Shown here in pieces: positions 37,989-50,207 of a stretch of DNA of 64,000 nucleotides (position 1 is the stretch's first letter; each line of letters starts with the position of its first letter). The stretch spans positions 31,621 to 95,620 of the forward strand of contig JAPHTP010000019.1 in the NCBI GenBank assembly GCA_026196875.1. Direction: 5' to 3'. A program made the translations under genes and the position numbers. The notes under the pieces are model-generated. The model searched no databases, was not told the origin of the DNA, and worked only from the letters and a program-made list of their open reading frames with translations. The stretch comes from Kangiellaceae bacterium. Its GTDB lineage: Bacteria > Pseudomonadota > Gammaproteobacteria > Enterobacterales > Kangiellaceae.

Positions 37989-40280
37989 ATGGTAAAGGTC
38001 TATGATATCAAAACACCGGAAAGTGTATTGGATGATAATTTCATCCAATGGTGTGATTCGATTAGACCGGAAGACGAACAAAACACTGCAAAAGATTGGC
38101 AAAAATTAACCCAGTTACTAATTAAAGCCACCGACGAAATATCCACAAAGAAGAAACAATCTGAAAAGCCAAAATCCGAAAAACAGAAAGCTCAAAAAGC
38201 AGAAAATAGCGAACAACAATCGTCGAACATAAATTTACCTGACTTGTTTGCCGAAAGCTTTGAGATGGCAAATATACTTTCCTCGCTAGACGCGAATAGT
38301 GCGACCCTAATTGCCGCAATTTTGTACCCGTTTGTAGACGCGAAATTAATCGAGTTAGTCGACATTAATGATACATGTGGTTCCAAAGTCGCCAACCGCA
38401 TTAAAGGCGTAGCCTCAATGGATGCGATCCGTGCACTACAGGCTGACTTTAGCGAAAATAGCGACGAGTCACATATCGACAATTTAAGAAAGATGTTGCT
38501 GACGATGGTCGACGATGTTCGCGTGGTACTCATTAAACTTGCGGAAAGATTGTGTTTATTGAGACGAGCAGTTAAGTCCGATTCGCCCGAGAGAATACTG
38601 GTGGCTAAAGAGGTCAGCGATGTTTATGCGCCACTTGCCAATCGATTAGGCGTTGGCCAGGTTAAGTGGGAAATGGAAGATCTGGCATTTCGAATTTTAC
38701 AAGTTGACCAATATAAGAAAATTGCTAAGAGTCTTGATGAGAAAAGAGTAGCACGTGAAGTCTATGTTAAAAATGTTCTAGAGATTATCAACAGCTCACT
38801 TAAAGAAATTGGAATAGAAGCTGACTTGCAGGGTAGAGCAAAGCACATCTTTAGCATTTGGAAAAAAATGCAGCGAAAGCAAGTTGGTTTTGAAGAGATT
38901 TATGATGTTCGTGCAGTAAGAGTGCTTGTGCCAAAGGTACAAGACTGTTACTCGGTACTTGGTGTGGTTCATGGATTATGGAAACATATTCCAAAAGAGT
39001 TTGATGACTATGTCGCTACGCCAAAAGAGAATGGCTATCGTTCCTTACATACAGCTGTGGTTGGTCCTGAAGGAAAAACATTAGAGATTCAAATTCGAAC
39101 ATTTGAAATGCATCAGGAATCTGAATTGGGTGTCGCTGCGCACTGGAAATACAAGGAAGGCAAAGGCGCCCCTTCCGATGGATACGAAGCGAAGATTGCT
39201 TGGCTAAGGCAGTTACTTGATTGGCAAGACGAGCTCACTGAGTCGGCCGATTTAGTTGGAGAATTTAAAAACCAGGTTTTAGAAGAGAGGATTTACGTAT
39301 TTACGCCACAAGGAAAGCTAATCGATTTGCCCCAGGGGTCCACAGCGGTTGACTTTGCATATCGGGTTCACACTGAAGTAGGACATCGCTGCAGGGGCGC
39401 AAAAGTTAATGGACGAATTATTCCATTAACTCAAGCTTTAGAAACGGGCCAGAGAGTTGAGGTATTAACGGCAAAATCTGGGGGCCCCAGTCGAGATTGG
39501 TTGAGCGAACATCGTGGATATATAAAGTCATCACGAGCTAAAGCAAAAGTTCATCAGTGGTTTAGGCACCAAGACAAAGATAAGAATGCCGCTGCCGGCA
39601 AACAACTATTAGAGAAAGAGGTTCAGAAGCACAATTTTAAGTCAGTAGATTTCTTAAAGGTTGCGGAACATTTTAATTACAATAAAGAGGAAGAATTGTT
39701 TGCTGGGGTTGGGATTGGTGACAAAGGCTTAAATCAAGTTATCAACTACATTCGAACGTTGCAAGATCAAGAGCCGGTCATAGATCGAAATACAGTTATC
39801 AAAAAGCAAGCTAAGATTGCTAAGCGTTCTGCTTCAAGTGATATCTTAGTCGAAGGCGTGGGTAATTTGTTGACGCGCATGGCAGGGTGTTGCAAGCCCG
39901 TTCCCGGTGATGAAATTGCAGGCTATGTTACTCAAGGCCGAGGAATTATGATCCACCGTGCAGACTGTCACTATTTGCTCAACTCCCAGGAGAAGTCTCC
40001 TGAAAAGGTATTAACTGTTGAGTGGAGCAATGCATTAAATGAAAAATACTTAATCGACCTTCTGATCAAAGCTTACGACAGGAAAGGGCTTCTTGGTGAT
40101 GTCACAATGCTTATGGCTGAAGAAAAAGTCAGTGTGACGGCTTTGAATACGCACGTAAATAAAAAGCGCTTGATGGTCAGTATTCATATTCAAATTGAAG
40201 TACCGACAGTTAACGCGGTATCAAGAATAATGACAAAAATTGAACAGCTAGCAACTATTGTTAGTGTTCAAAGAAAGTAA
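37989..40280 (+). CDS. relA: GTP pyrophosphokinase RelA ((p)ppGpp synthetase I)
   Basis: The 763-residue ribosome-associated alarmone synthetase has a degenerate HD hydrolase region (ILYPFVDAK in place of the HDxxED motif, near residue 110), a synthetase domain with the EFDDYVATPKENGYRSLHT signature, and TGS (YVFTPQGKLIDLPQGSTAVDFAYR), Zn-finger (AGCCKPVPGDEIAGYVTQGRG) and C-terminal ACT domains. The EFDD variant and the broken HD mark it as synthetase-only RelA, not SpoT. It is flanked by rlmD and mazG as in E. coli. Confidence 0.95.
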   Translation: MVKVYDIKTPESVLDDNFIQWCDSIRPEDEQNTAKDWQKLTQLLIKATDEISTKKKQSEKPKSEKQKAQKAENSEQQSSNINLPDLFAESFEMANILSSLDANSATLIAAILYPFVDAKLIELVDINDTCGSKVANRIKGVASMDAIRALQADFSENSDESHIDNLRKMLLTMVDDVRVVLIKLAERLCLLRRAVKSDSPERILVAKEVSDVYAPLANRLGVGQVKWEMEDLAFRILQVDQYKKIAKSLDEKRVAREVYVKNVLEIINSSLKEIGIEADLQGRAKHIFSIWKKMQRKQVGFEEIYDVRAVRVLVPKVQDCYSVLGVVHGLWKHIPKEFDDYVATPKENGYRSLHTAVVGPEGKTLEIQIRTFEMHQESELGVAAHWKYKEGKGAPSDGYEAKIAWLRQLLDWQDELTESADLVGEFKNQVLEERIYVFTPQGKLIDLPQGSTAVDFAYRVHTEVGHRCRGAKVNGRIIPLTQALETGQRVEVLTAKSGGPSRDWLSEHRGYIKSSRAKAKVHQWFRHQDKDKNAAAGKQLLEKEVQKHNFKSVDFLKVAEHFNYNKEEELFAGVGIGDKGLNQVINYIRTLQDQEPVIDRNTVIKKQAKIAKRSASSDILVEGVGNLLTRMAGCCKPVPGDEIAGYVTQGRGIMIHRADCHYLLNSQEKSPEKVLTVEWSNALNEKYLIDLLIKAYDRKGLLGDVTMLMAEEKVSVTALNTHVNKKRLMVSIHIQIEVPTVNAVSRIMTKIEQLATIVSVQRK

Positions 40281-40318
40281 AGGTTGAACGAATATTCTTA
40301 AGCTTAAAGGATGGTAAG

Positions 40319-41158
40319 GTGAGTGAATCAAATTCTGAGCGGCTTATCGGGTTAGTTAACAGTGCTGGTGGAATGGATAAGTTGCTTGCAGTAATGCAAG
40401 CTTTGCGCGATCCAAATGGCGGGTGCCCCTGGGATATTGAACAAACTTATCAAACGATTCTGCCGTTTACCATTGAAGAAGTTTATGAAGTCGCCGAATC
40501 TATCGAACGAGAGGACTTTGATGCTCTTAAAGACGAACTAGGGGATTTGTTGTTTCAGGTCGTCTTTTATGCCCAGATAGCTCGTGAAGAAGGACGTTTT
40601 GATTTTTATCAAGTTGTTGAAAGCATTTGCGACAAACTTGTGCGGCGCCATCCACACGTCTTTGCGGAGTCTGAGTTCAAAAATGAAGAAGAACTAAAGT
40701 CCGCCTGGGAAGCTCAAAAGCATAGAGAAAGAATTGCAAAAGACGAAAATAAGTCGAGTGTATTGGATGATATTCCTAAAGCGCTGCCTGAATTAAAACG
40801 CGCACAGAAAATACAAAAAAGGGTCGCTAAAGTTGGCTTCGACTGGGAATGCCCGGAGCAGGTTTGGGAGAAAGTTGAAGAAGAAATAGACGAGACGAAA
40901 TCTGCATTTAACTCAGGTGATAAAAAACATCTAGAAGAAGAAATAGGGGATTTGCTATTTGCAGTGGTAAATCTAAGCCGTCATTACAACGTTGACGCAG
41001 ACATCGCACTTAGAAAAGCAAACCAAAAATTTGACCAGCGGTTTAGAATTGTTGAAGAAAATGCCGATAAGCCCCTTGCTGAGTATTCCTTAGATGAGTT
41101 AGAAGAGTTGTGGCAGAAGGCAAAAATTTCGTTGGATAAAAATAAGAATTCCGTTTAA
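40319..41158 (+). CDS. mazG: Nucleoside triphosphate pyrophosphohydrolase MazG
   Basis: The 279-residue enzyme hydrolyses NTPs and dNTPs, and in E. coli lowers ppGpp stress. The start is a GTG at 40319 with AAGGATGG upstream. Two MazG domains are seen: N-terminal WDIEQTYQTILPFTIEEVYEVAESIE with DELGDLLFQVVF, and C-terminal EEIDETKSAF with EEIGDLLFAVVNLSRH. The ExxE and ExxD metal ligands are intact in both. Confidence 0.93.
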   Translation: MSESNSERLIGLVNSAGGMDKLLAVMQALRDPNGGCPWDIEQTYQTILPFTIEEVYEVAESIEREDFDALKDELGDLLFQVVFYAQIAREEGRFDFYQVVESICDKLVRRHPHVFAESEFKNEEELKSAWEAQKHRERIAKDENKSSVLDDIPKALPELKRAQKIQKRVAKVGFDWECPEQVWEKVEEEIDETKSAFNSGDKKHLEEEIGDLLFAVVNLSRHYNVDADIALRKANQKFDQRFRIVEENADKPLAEYSLDELEELWQKAKISLDKNKNSV

Positions 41159-41373
41159 CGGGCAAGACTTTATTAGACTCTATGGTTTCACGTCATTTAT
41201 TTCAGAGATCCTTATTTAATTCCGTGATTCGGTTGAAATTATTTGTTACAATAGCTTCCCGTCCTGATTGCTTCTCAAAAGCAGTTAACTTTGCAGATTT
41301 TTAACTAGATTCATTAACTTACTGGTTTGCTTTGTGGTCATAAACCCTCGATCTAAGGTTTGATCATTGCTAA

Positions 41374-43068
<1,695 letters not shown>

Positions 43069-43122
43069 TTGCTGGAATTGATTTGAGTTGAATCTAGAGA
43101 GTTTTATAAGAGGTATCAAACG

Positions 43123-43956
43123 ATGAATATATGCGGATTTGAAGTTGGTCTAGAGCATCCCTTCTTCCTAATTGCAGGTCCTTGTGTTATTGAGAGCGAG
43201 CAATTAGCACTCGATACTGCTGGTTATATGAAGGAAGTGACGGATCGATTAGGGATCCCTTACGTTTATAAATCTTCCTTTGATAAAGCTAATCGTTCAT
43301 CTCACACCAGCTTTCGAGGCCCCGGCTTAGAGAAAGGTTTGCAAATCCTTGATAATGTCAAAAAACAAATAGGCGTACCGGTACTAACAGACGTGCATGA
43401 AGACACTCCTATGAGAGAAGTTGCAGACGTTGTTGATGTTATGCAAACACCGGCATTTCTATGCCGCCAAACGAATTTTATTCAGCGAGTTTGTGAGCCT
43501 GGAATCCCGGTTAATATCAAAAAAGGTCAATTTTTGGCTCCTTGGGATATGGCCCACGTTGTTAATAAGGCGCGCTCGACTGGAAACGAAAACATTATGG
43601 TTTGTGAGAGAGGTGCTTCCTTCGGGTATAACAACTTGGTTTCAGACATGCGTGGCTTGGCGGTTATGCGAGAAACAGGCGCACCAGTTGTTTATGATGC
43701 AACTCATTCTGTGCAGTTGCCTGGAGGGCAGGGTAGCTCATCCGGTGGGCAGCGCGAACATGTCCCTGTTCTTGCCAGGGCGGCAGTTGCCGCCGGTATT
43801 TCCGGGTTGTTTATGGAAACCCATCCTGATCCCGCAAATGCAAAAAGCGATGGACCAAATTCATGGCCAATGTATGAAATAGAAGAGTTGTTGGCGACAT
43901 TAAAAGCCATTGATGAGACAGTAAAGCGTTCAGGTTTTGCTGAAATGAAAAAATAA
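43123..43956 (+). CDS. kdsA: 3-deoxy-8-phosphooctulonate (Kdo-8-P) synthase KdsA
   Basis: The 277-residue enzyme condenses PEP and arabinose-5-phosphate to Kdo-8-phosphate for lipid A-core synthesis. Seen are [34 protein letters not shown] and the C-terminal [17 protein letters not shown] motif. It indicates an LPS-bearing organism. Confidence 0.95.
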   Translation: MNICGFEVGLEHPFFLIAGPCVIESEQLALDTAGYMKEVTDRLGIPYVYKSSFDKANRSSHTSFRGPGLEKGLQILDNVKKQIGVPVLTDVHEDTPMREVADVVDVMQTPAFLCRQTNFIQRVCEPGIPVNIKKGQFLAPWDMAHVVNKARSTGNENIMVCERGASFGYNNLVSDMRGLAVMRETGAPVVYDATHSVQLPGGQGSSSGGQREHVPVLARAAVAAGISGLFMETHPDPANAKSDGPNSWPMYEIEELLATLKAIDETVKRSGFAEMKK

Positions 43957-43995
43957 TTTTTTAGATTTTAAACTTTTGATTATTGAGGTTAATAA

Positions 43996-45273
<1,278 letters not shown>

Positions 45274-45282
45274 AGGTTAGAT

Positions 45283-45307
45283 GAGCGGGCATTATGTCCG
45301 CTCTTTT
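45283..45307 (+). terminator. Terminator/attenuator between eno and ftsB
   Basis: An 8-bp stem with one G-U pair (GAGCGGGC / GTCCGCTC, loop ATTAT) is followed by TTTTGTTTT. It ends 5 bases before the ftsB start codon and may lower, rather than abolish, read-through from the strongly expressed eno gene. Confidence 0.65.
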
Positions 45308-45312
45308 GTTTT

Positions 45313-45591
45313 ATGAAATTTCTCGCAATTGTATTCGCTATTCTAATTTGTATTATCCAATACCGTATTTGGTGGGGAGAGGGTAGCTATCGAGAAATTG
45401 AGCTGTTAAAGCAGCAAATTGCGGAACAGCAGAAGCAAAATGATTTATTAAAGAAAGAAAACGAAATTCTCCGTAAAGAAATTCTCGCTCTTAGAACTAA
45501 TCCGCAAGTTCTTGAAGAAAAGGCTCGCGAGAATCTTGGTTTAATAAAACCAGGAGAAACTTTTTACCGTATTATTCCTAAAGAAAATTAA
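45313..45591 (+). CDS. ftsB: Cell division protein FtsB
   Basis: The 92-residue bitopic membrane protein has an N-terminal TM (FLAIVFAILICIIQYRIWWG) and a periplasmic leucine-zipper coiled coil (LLKQQIAEQQKQNDLLKKENEILRKEI region), ending with the conserved ARENLGLIKPGETFYRI. It works with FtsL and FtsQ in the divisome. The ATG lies directly after the eno hairpin; ispD follows closely. Confidence 0.94.
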   Translation: MKFLAIVFAILICIIQYRIWWGEGSYREIELLKQQIAEQQKQNDLLKKENEILRKEILALRTNPQVLEEKARENLGLIKPGETFYRIIPKEN

Positions 45592-45615
45592 CTGGTTTTG
45601 GGGTTACCGAATTTA

Positions 45616-46323
45616 ATGGAACTTTCAACTTTTACTGGAGTGGTTGCAATTATTCCCGCCGCTGGGACTGGGGCCAGAATGGGAGCGCAGTGCCCAAAGC
45701 AGTATTTAAAAATTAATGAACAGACCATTTTAGAAATTACACTTCAGAAGTTTATCGATTTCGATCGAGTTGAACTTATTGTCTTAGTAGTCTCTCCTGA
45801 AGACAAAGAATGTTATCAGGTTGAACTGGCCAATCATACTCAAGTCGTTATTATCGAAGGCGGTGAAACTAGAGCGCATTCGGTTAACAATGCACTTAAA
45901 TTTTTATACGATGAAGGTCTGCCAGATGAAGTTCCAGTTATGGTTCATGATGTGGCAAGACCATGCGTTGACGAGGCTGACCTAGATAAATTAGTTGAGT
46001 TTCATCAACAAGAAGATGAAGCCTGTTTATTAGTTGCTCCAGTCGTTGACACTGTACATCAAACGAATAAGGATTCGTATATTAGTGGTTTGGTCGATCG
46101 AAATTCATTTGTAAAAGCTCTGACCCCACAAATGGCAAAGTTTATAGACTTAAAATATTCAGTTAAAAGTGCATTAAAAGATGGGCATGAAGTTACTGAT
46201 GAAGCTTCGGCGCTATTTAGAGCTGGCTATAAAGTGAAAACCATCAAAGGTAGAGGGGACAATATTAAAATCACTCGACCTGAGGATTTAATATTGGCAG
46301 AGCGTATTCTAAGTTCAACCTAG
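45616..46323 (+). CDS. ispD: 2-C-methyl-D-erythritol 4-phosphate cytidylyltransferase IspD
   Basis: The enzyme of about 235 residues makes CDP-ME in the MEP isoprenoid pathway. The ATG at 45616 (MELSTFTGVV) is chosen over the TTG at 45598. Seen are the nucleotide-binding IIPAAGTGARMG, CPKQYLKI, HDVARPCV, the RNSFVKALTPQ region and DEASALFRAGY. It pairs with ispF 1.5 kb downstream; here an aminotransferase gene on the opposite strand separates the two, a small departure from the usual ispD-ispF adjacency. Confidence 0.93.
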   Translation: MELSTFTGVVAIIPAAGTGARMGAQCPKQYLKINEQTILEITLQKFIDFDRVELIVLVVSPEDKECYQVELANHTQVVIIEGGETRAHSVNNALKFLYDEGLPDEVPVMVHDVARPCVDEADLDKLVEFHQQEDEACLLVAPVVDTVHQTNKDSYISGLVDRNSFVKALTPQMAKFIDLKYSVKSALKDGHEVTDEASALFRAGYKVKTIKGRGDNIKITRPEDLILAERILSST

Positions 46324-46388
46324 TCGAAGTCTGTCAAATCTATTCCTCGCGTAGGGTATTTAAAAGGTAACCTTAAATAGGTTTCAGA

Positions 46389-46422
46389 AATAAAAAAGCC
46401 GGCAATTGCCGGCTTTTTTATT
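46389..46422. terminator. Bidirectional terminator between ispD and aminotransferase gene
   Basis: A perfect 34-base palindrome has the core GCCGGC-AATT-GCCGGC flanked by A6 and T6 and then TA/AT pairs. It is placed between two convergent genes and can end transcription from both. Confidence 0.9.
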
Positions 46423-46434
46423 CCACTAGATTTT

Positions 46435-47628
46435 TTACTCACATACCGTCTTTAACGCGTCAGCGACATAATCTAAACATTGAGTATTAAGACCTGCTAC
46501 GTTAATTCGGCTAGAGTCAGCCATATAAATACTGAACTCTTCACGCATACGAATTACTTGATCTTTACTAATTCCCAAATAACTAAACATTCCTTTTTGA
46601 GTGGTGATAAAGCCAAAGTCTTTTTCAATACCACGAGCTTGGATTTTCTCTAGTAAGCCTCCACGTAGTGACTTCACTCTTAGTGCCATAGCATTTAATT
46701 CAGTTTCCCATTCTTGCCGAAGAGAATTGTCCGATAAAATTCGATCAACAATAAAGCCACCATATGCCGGTGACATCGAATAATTTGCACGAGCGACATC
46801 TTGAATTTGAGTTTGGATAGCGTTGGCATTTTCAGAAGATTTAGTTTGAATTAGCAACGTCCCAGTTCGCTCGCGGTATAAACCAAAGTTTTTTGAGCAA
46901 GAGGTAGCAATAATCATCTCTTCGACTTTTTCAGATAAATATCGAACACCTTGGACATCTTCGTTTATTCCATCGCCTAGTCCTTGATAAGCAATATCTA
47001 CAAATGGCATAAACCCTTTTTCGGCAGCCAATTCTGCTACTCTCTTCCAGTTTTCAAACGTCAAGTCAGCGCCGGTAGGGTTATGACAACAACCGTGTAA
47101 AAGTACTACATCTTTTGGACCTAGCTGGCTTAACTGTGCTTCCATTGCTTCAAAGTTAACACCGCCGGTAGTTGGGTCGAAATATGGATAGGTTTTAATT
47201 GGTAATCCAGCTGAACTGATCAGCGGGATGTGATTTGCCCAAGTAGGATCACTAACCCAAACGGTCAATTCTTCTTTTAAGCGAACTAATAATTCGGAAG
47301 CGACTCGTAATGAGCCACATCCACCTGGGCATTGAAGACCGGCAACACGATTGTCTTTCAAAGCGCTAGAATCTGCACCTAATACAAGTGATTTTATGCC
47401 CTCTACAAAGCCTATTACACCGCCAGGCCCAATATAGGTTTTTGAGTCTTCAGTTTCCATGTGGAGTTGAGCTGCTTTCTGTACTGCAGTCATTATTGGG
47501 GTGTGGCCAGACTCATCGCGATATACGCCAACACCTAAATCAACCTTTTTCGGATTAGGGTCATCACGAAACATTGTGATTAATCCTAAAAGCGGGTCGG
47601 CAGGTAGTGCACTTAAACGGTCAAACAT
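46435..47628 (-). CDS. Aspartate/aromatic amino acid aminotransferase (class I PLP)
   Basis: The 397-residue aminotransferase closely follows the AspC/TyrB family: start MFDRLSALPADPLLGL, VDLGVGVYRDESGHTPIM, the PLP region CCHNPTGADLT, and catalytic Lys in SCSKNFGLYRERTG. The length equals E. coli AspC/TyrB. Preference for aspartate or aromatic substrates cannot be set by eye. It is monocistronic, opposite to ispD and ispF. Confidence 0.9.
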   Translation of the reverse strand: MFDRLSALPADPLLGLITMFRDDPNPKKVDLGVGVYRDESGHTPIMTAVQKAAQLHMETEDSKTYIGPGGVIGFVEGIKSLVLGADSSALKDNRVAGLQCPGGCGSLRVASELLVRLKEELTVWVSDPTWANHIPLISSAGLPIKTYPYFDPTTGGVNFEAMEAQLSQLGPKDVVLLHGCCHNPTGADLTFENWKRVAELAAEKGFMPFVDIAYQGLGDGINEDVQGVRYLSEKVEEMIIATSCSKNFGLYRERTGTLLIQTKSSENANAIQTQIQDVARANYSMSPAYGGFIVDRILSDNSLRQEWETELNAMALRVKSLRGGLLEKIQARGIEKDFGFITTQKGMFSYLGISKDQVIRMREEFSIYMADSSRINVAGLNTQCLDYVADALKTVCE

Positions 47629-47779
47629 TGTTCAACTCCAAATTCCATAAATTCAAAAGTAATGTAAGATTTTGAGGTAATTGTACTCTTATTACGCTAA
47701 TTCTCCAGTACAACAATCGATTAATTTTCTATTCACAACTAAAAGTTATAGTCGTTTTTTGGTAAGCTAGCTCGATAAA

Positions 47780-47835
47780 TTGTCGATTGGATATCAAGTG
47801 CTTGGTTAATCGAAAATAGTGATTTCAATCGACAA
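47780..47835. repeat. 10-bp inverted repeat in ispF/aminotransferase divergent promoter region
   Basis: TTGTCGATTG (47780-47789) is repeated in inverted orientation as CAATCGACAA (47826-47835), with a 36-base spacing containing further CGAT-like motifs. It sits 43 bases before ispF in a divergent promoter region and could be a regulator site. Confidence 0.45.
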
Positions 47836-47877
47836 AAAAATTGCGCAAATTAATGTTTAAATTGCTAGGGAATTAAG

Positions 47878-48354
47878 ATGATCCGAATAGGTCATGGTTT
47901 TGATGTTCATGCTTTTGGCGGTGATAGTAAACTCATTCTTGGAGGAGTAGAGTTTAGCGATCATCAAGGTCTTGTTGCTCATTCCGACGGTGATGTTTTA
48001 TTGCATGCGGTTTGTGATGCGTTGCTTGGAGCTGCCGCACTAGGGGATATTGGCAAGCACTTTCCTGACAATGACGAGAACTATAAAGGTGCAGACAGTC
48101 GTGAACTGTTGCGTGAAGTTGTGGCTCAAGTGCACAGCCTAAATTACGGCGTGAACAATATTGATGTCACCGTTATAGCTCAAACTCCTAGAATGGCGCA
48201 AAGTATTGAGGCGATTAGACAAAATTTAGCCACAGATCTTAAGATTGAACTCGATCAGGTCAATGTAAAAGCGACAACAACAGAGAAACTCGGATATGTC
48301 GGTCGTAGAGAAGGCATCTCGGTACATGCTGTCTGTCTGATCGAAAAGGGTTAG
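47878..48354 (+). CDS. ispF: 2-C-methyl-D-erythritol 2,4-cyclodiphosphate synthase IspF
   Basis: The 158-residue enzyme of the MEP pathway has metal ligands in [34 protein letters not shown] and a C-terminal [16 protein letters not shown]. Length and motifs match the family. It begins the tightly packed ispF-truD-surE-pcm-yqaA series. Confidence 0.96.
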   Translation: MIRIGHGFDVHAFGGDSKLILGGVEFSDHQGLVAHSDGDVLLHAVCDALLGAAALGDIGKHFPDNDENYKGADSRELLREVVAQVHSLNYGVNNIDVTVIAQTPRMAQSIEAIRQNLATDLKIELDQVNVKATTTEKLGYVGRREGISVHAVCLIEKG

Positions 48355-48361
48355 CTCTGCT

Positions 48362-49462
48362 GTGATACAAGACTATCTAGAATATCAAACTCATTTTGAG
48401 AGATTGCCGACAGCCCATAACTTTGAGCGTATTAACGCGGTTATAAGGGAAGTTGACGATGACTTTCAGGTAAGGGAAGTGCTTTCATTTGAGCCCAGTG
48501 GACAAGGAGAGCATTTATTTCTACATTTGGAAAAACGCGGTTGTAATACCGAGTGGCTGGCACGCCAACTACAAAAAGCATTCGGTATTCGCTCTAAAGA
48601 CATTGGATATGCCGGAAAGAAAGATAAGGCAAGCCTTTCTCGTCAATGGTTCAGCCTACACCTACCCGGAAAGAATCTATCTCAGCAGGAAATTGAAAAT
48701 CAACTGGGTATTAATGGGGTGAAGTTAATCGAATGGTGCCGCCACAACAAGAAGCTACGTCGCGGCGCAGTTAAGCGAAACCAATTCCGTATTCGTTTAC
48801 GAGAAGTTGGTGGAAATATCTCTGAGGAAGCTATCAGCAAGTTAACTGAACAAGGATTTCCAAATTATTTTGGCTATCAGCGATTTGGGTTGAAAGCTTC
48901 TAATCTGGTTAAAGCCGAGAAGCTTATGGTAGATAACTTAAGAGTAAAGTCTCGTGACAAAAGAGGCTTATATTTATCGGCGGCGCGCTCCTATATTTTT
49001 AACTTAATCCTTGCTCAAAGAGTGTCCAGTAAAACTTGGAACAAGCCGGTAGAAGGGGATTGCTACATTCTGAACGGTACCAATTCTGTCTTCAGTGAAT
49101 CTTTAAGTTCTGAAATCAAGGCTCGACTGAAGTCTGGCGATATTCACATTGCGGGATGGTTGGCAGGCAGACAAAAATCGAGAACTACAGAGCAAGCTTT
49201 GCAAGTTGAAAGCCAGGTGATGTTGAATTTCGAAGACTGGATTGATGGTTTGGCAAAGCATCGAGTCGATTCCGCGCAAAGGTCTTTCAGGGTTTTCCCC
49301 GAAAACCTTGCAATGAGGCTATTTGACAATAATCAAGATGAGATTGAATTATCCTTCGACCTACCGAGCGGGGTTTTTGCTACCGGGTTATTGAGGGAGC
49401 TATTTTATATAAGGGACCGAGCCGTGGAGCGAACTATTCAGGTGATGAATGAATCCGATTAA
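48362..49462 (+). CDS. truD: tRNA pseudouridine(13) synthase TruD
   Basis: The 366-residue enzyme modifies U13 of tRNA-Glu. The start is a GTG 7 bases after ispF. The family signature is seen as FGIRSKDIGYAGKKDKASLSRQWFS (catalytic Asp in GKKDK), with PNYFGYQRFG later. Its end overlaps the surE start by 14 bases. Confidence 0.94.
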   Translation: MIQDYLEYQTHFERLPTAHNFERINAVIREVDDDFQVREVLSFEPSGQGEHLFLHLEKRGCNTEWLARQLQKAFGIRSKDIGYAGKKDKASLSRQWFSLHLPGKNLSQQEIENQLGINGVKLIEWCRHNKKLRRGAVKRNQFRIRLREVGGNISEEAISKLTEQGFPNYFGYQRFGLKASNLVKAEKLMVDNLRVKSRDKRGLYLSAARSYIFNLILAQRVSSKTWNKPVEGDCYILNGTNSVFSESLSSEIKARLKSGDIHIAGWLAGRQKSRTTEQALQVESQVMLNFEDWIDGLAKHRVDSAQRSFRVFPENLAMRLFDNNQDEIELSFDLPSGVFATGLLRELFYIRDRAVERTIQVMNESD

Positions 49463-50204
49463 CATACTGATTAGCAACGACGATGGGGTCAAAGCGCCTG
49501 GAATTGTTTGTTTGGCCGAAGAAGTCTCCAAACATCATAAAGTGACTGTAGTAGCGCCAAACGAAAATAAGAGCGGTACTAGCAGCGCTCTGACGTTGGA
49601 TAGACCGCTTAAATGCGAACGACTTAAAAATGGGTATTATTCGGTAAATGGTAATCCATGCGACTGCGTGCACCTGGGTTCGCACCGTATCATGCAAGAG
49701 CTACCCGACATGGTTATTTCGGGGATTAATCGAGGGCCTAATTTAGGCGACGATGTGATGTATTCGGGAACGGTGGCCGCTGCGATGGAAGGAAGAAGTA
49801 TGGGCTATCCTGCGGTAGCGATTTCGCTTGCAAGCTTTGAGGCTAAACACTACCAAACAGCAGCCCAAATCATGTTTAAAATGCTTGAGAGGTTGCGAGC
49901 TTTTAGTTTGGAGTCGAATATTATTCTAAATGTCAACGTGCCTGATTTGCCCTTGGAAGAAATTAAAGGTTACCGGCTAACACGGTTGGGTTGTCGCCAC
50001 AGAGCTGATACTATAGTGCCTGCTGAAGATCCGAGAGGTCGGCCTATCTATTGGATTGGCCCACCCAGTGAGCCACAAGATATTGGGGAAGGTACGGATT
50101 TTGACGCGATTGCTAACGGTTATGTGTCTGTCACGCCTTTAGTGATCGATTTTACTGCATATCAGAGTTTTAATTCAGTAAAAGAGTGGATGTCGGAAAT
50201 ATAA
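49449..50204 (+). CDS. surE: 5'/3'-nucleotidase SurE
   Basis: The 251-residue phosphatase acts on nucleoside monophosphates under stress. The metal site is seen as ILISNDDGVKAPGI (Asp11, Asp12), with SGTSSALTLDRPL and SGINRGPNLGDDVMYSGTVAAAMEG. The overlap with truD and a 3-base gap to pcm indicate a single transcript. Confidence 0.95.
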   Translation: MNPINILISNDDGVKAPGIVCLAEEVSKHHKVTVVAPNENKSGTSSALTLDRPLKCERLKNGYYSVNGNPCDCVHLGSHRIMQELPDMVISGINRGPNLGDDVMYSGTVAAAMEGRSMGYPAVAISLASFEAKHYQTAAQIMFKMLERLRAFSLESNIILNVNVPDLPLEEIKGYRLTRLGCRHRADTIVPAEDPRGRPIYWIGPPSEPQDIGEGTDFDAIANGYVSVTPLVIDFTAYQSFNSVKEWMSEI

Positions 50205-50207
50205 TAA

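Noticed and set aside
43421..43882. 153-codon plus-strand ORF inside kdsA
   Set aside because: It overlaps the conserved kdsA coding region in another frame and has no family features.
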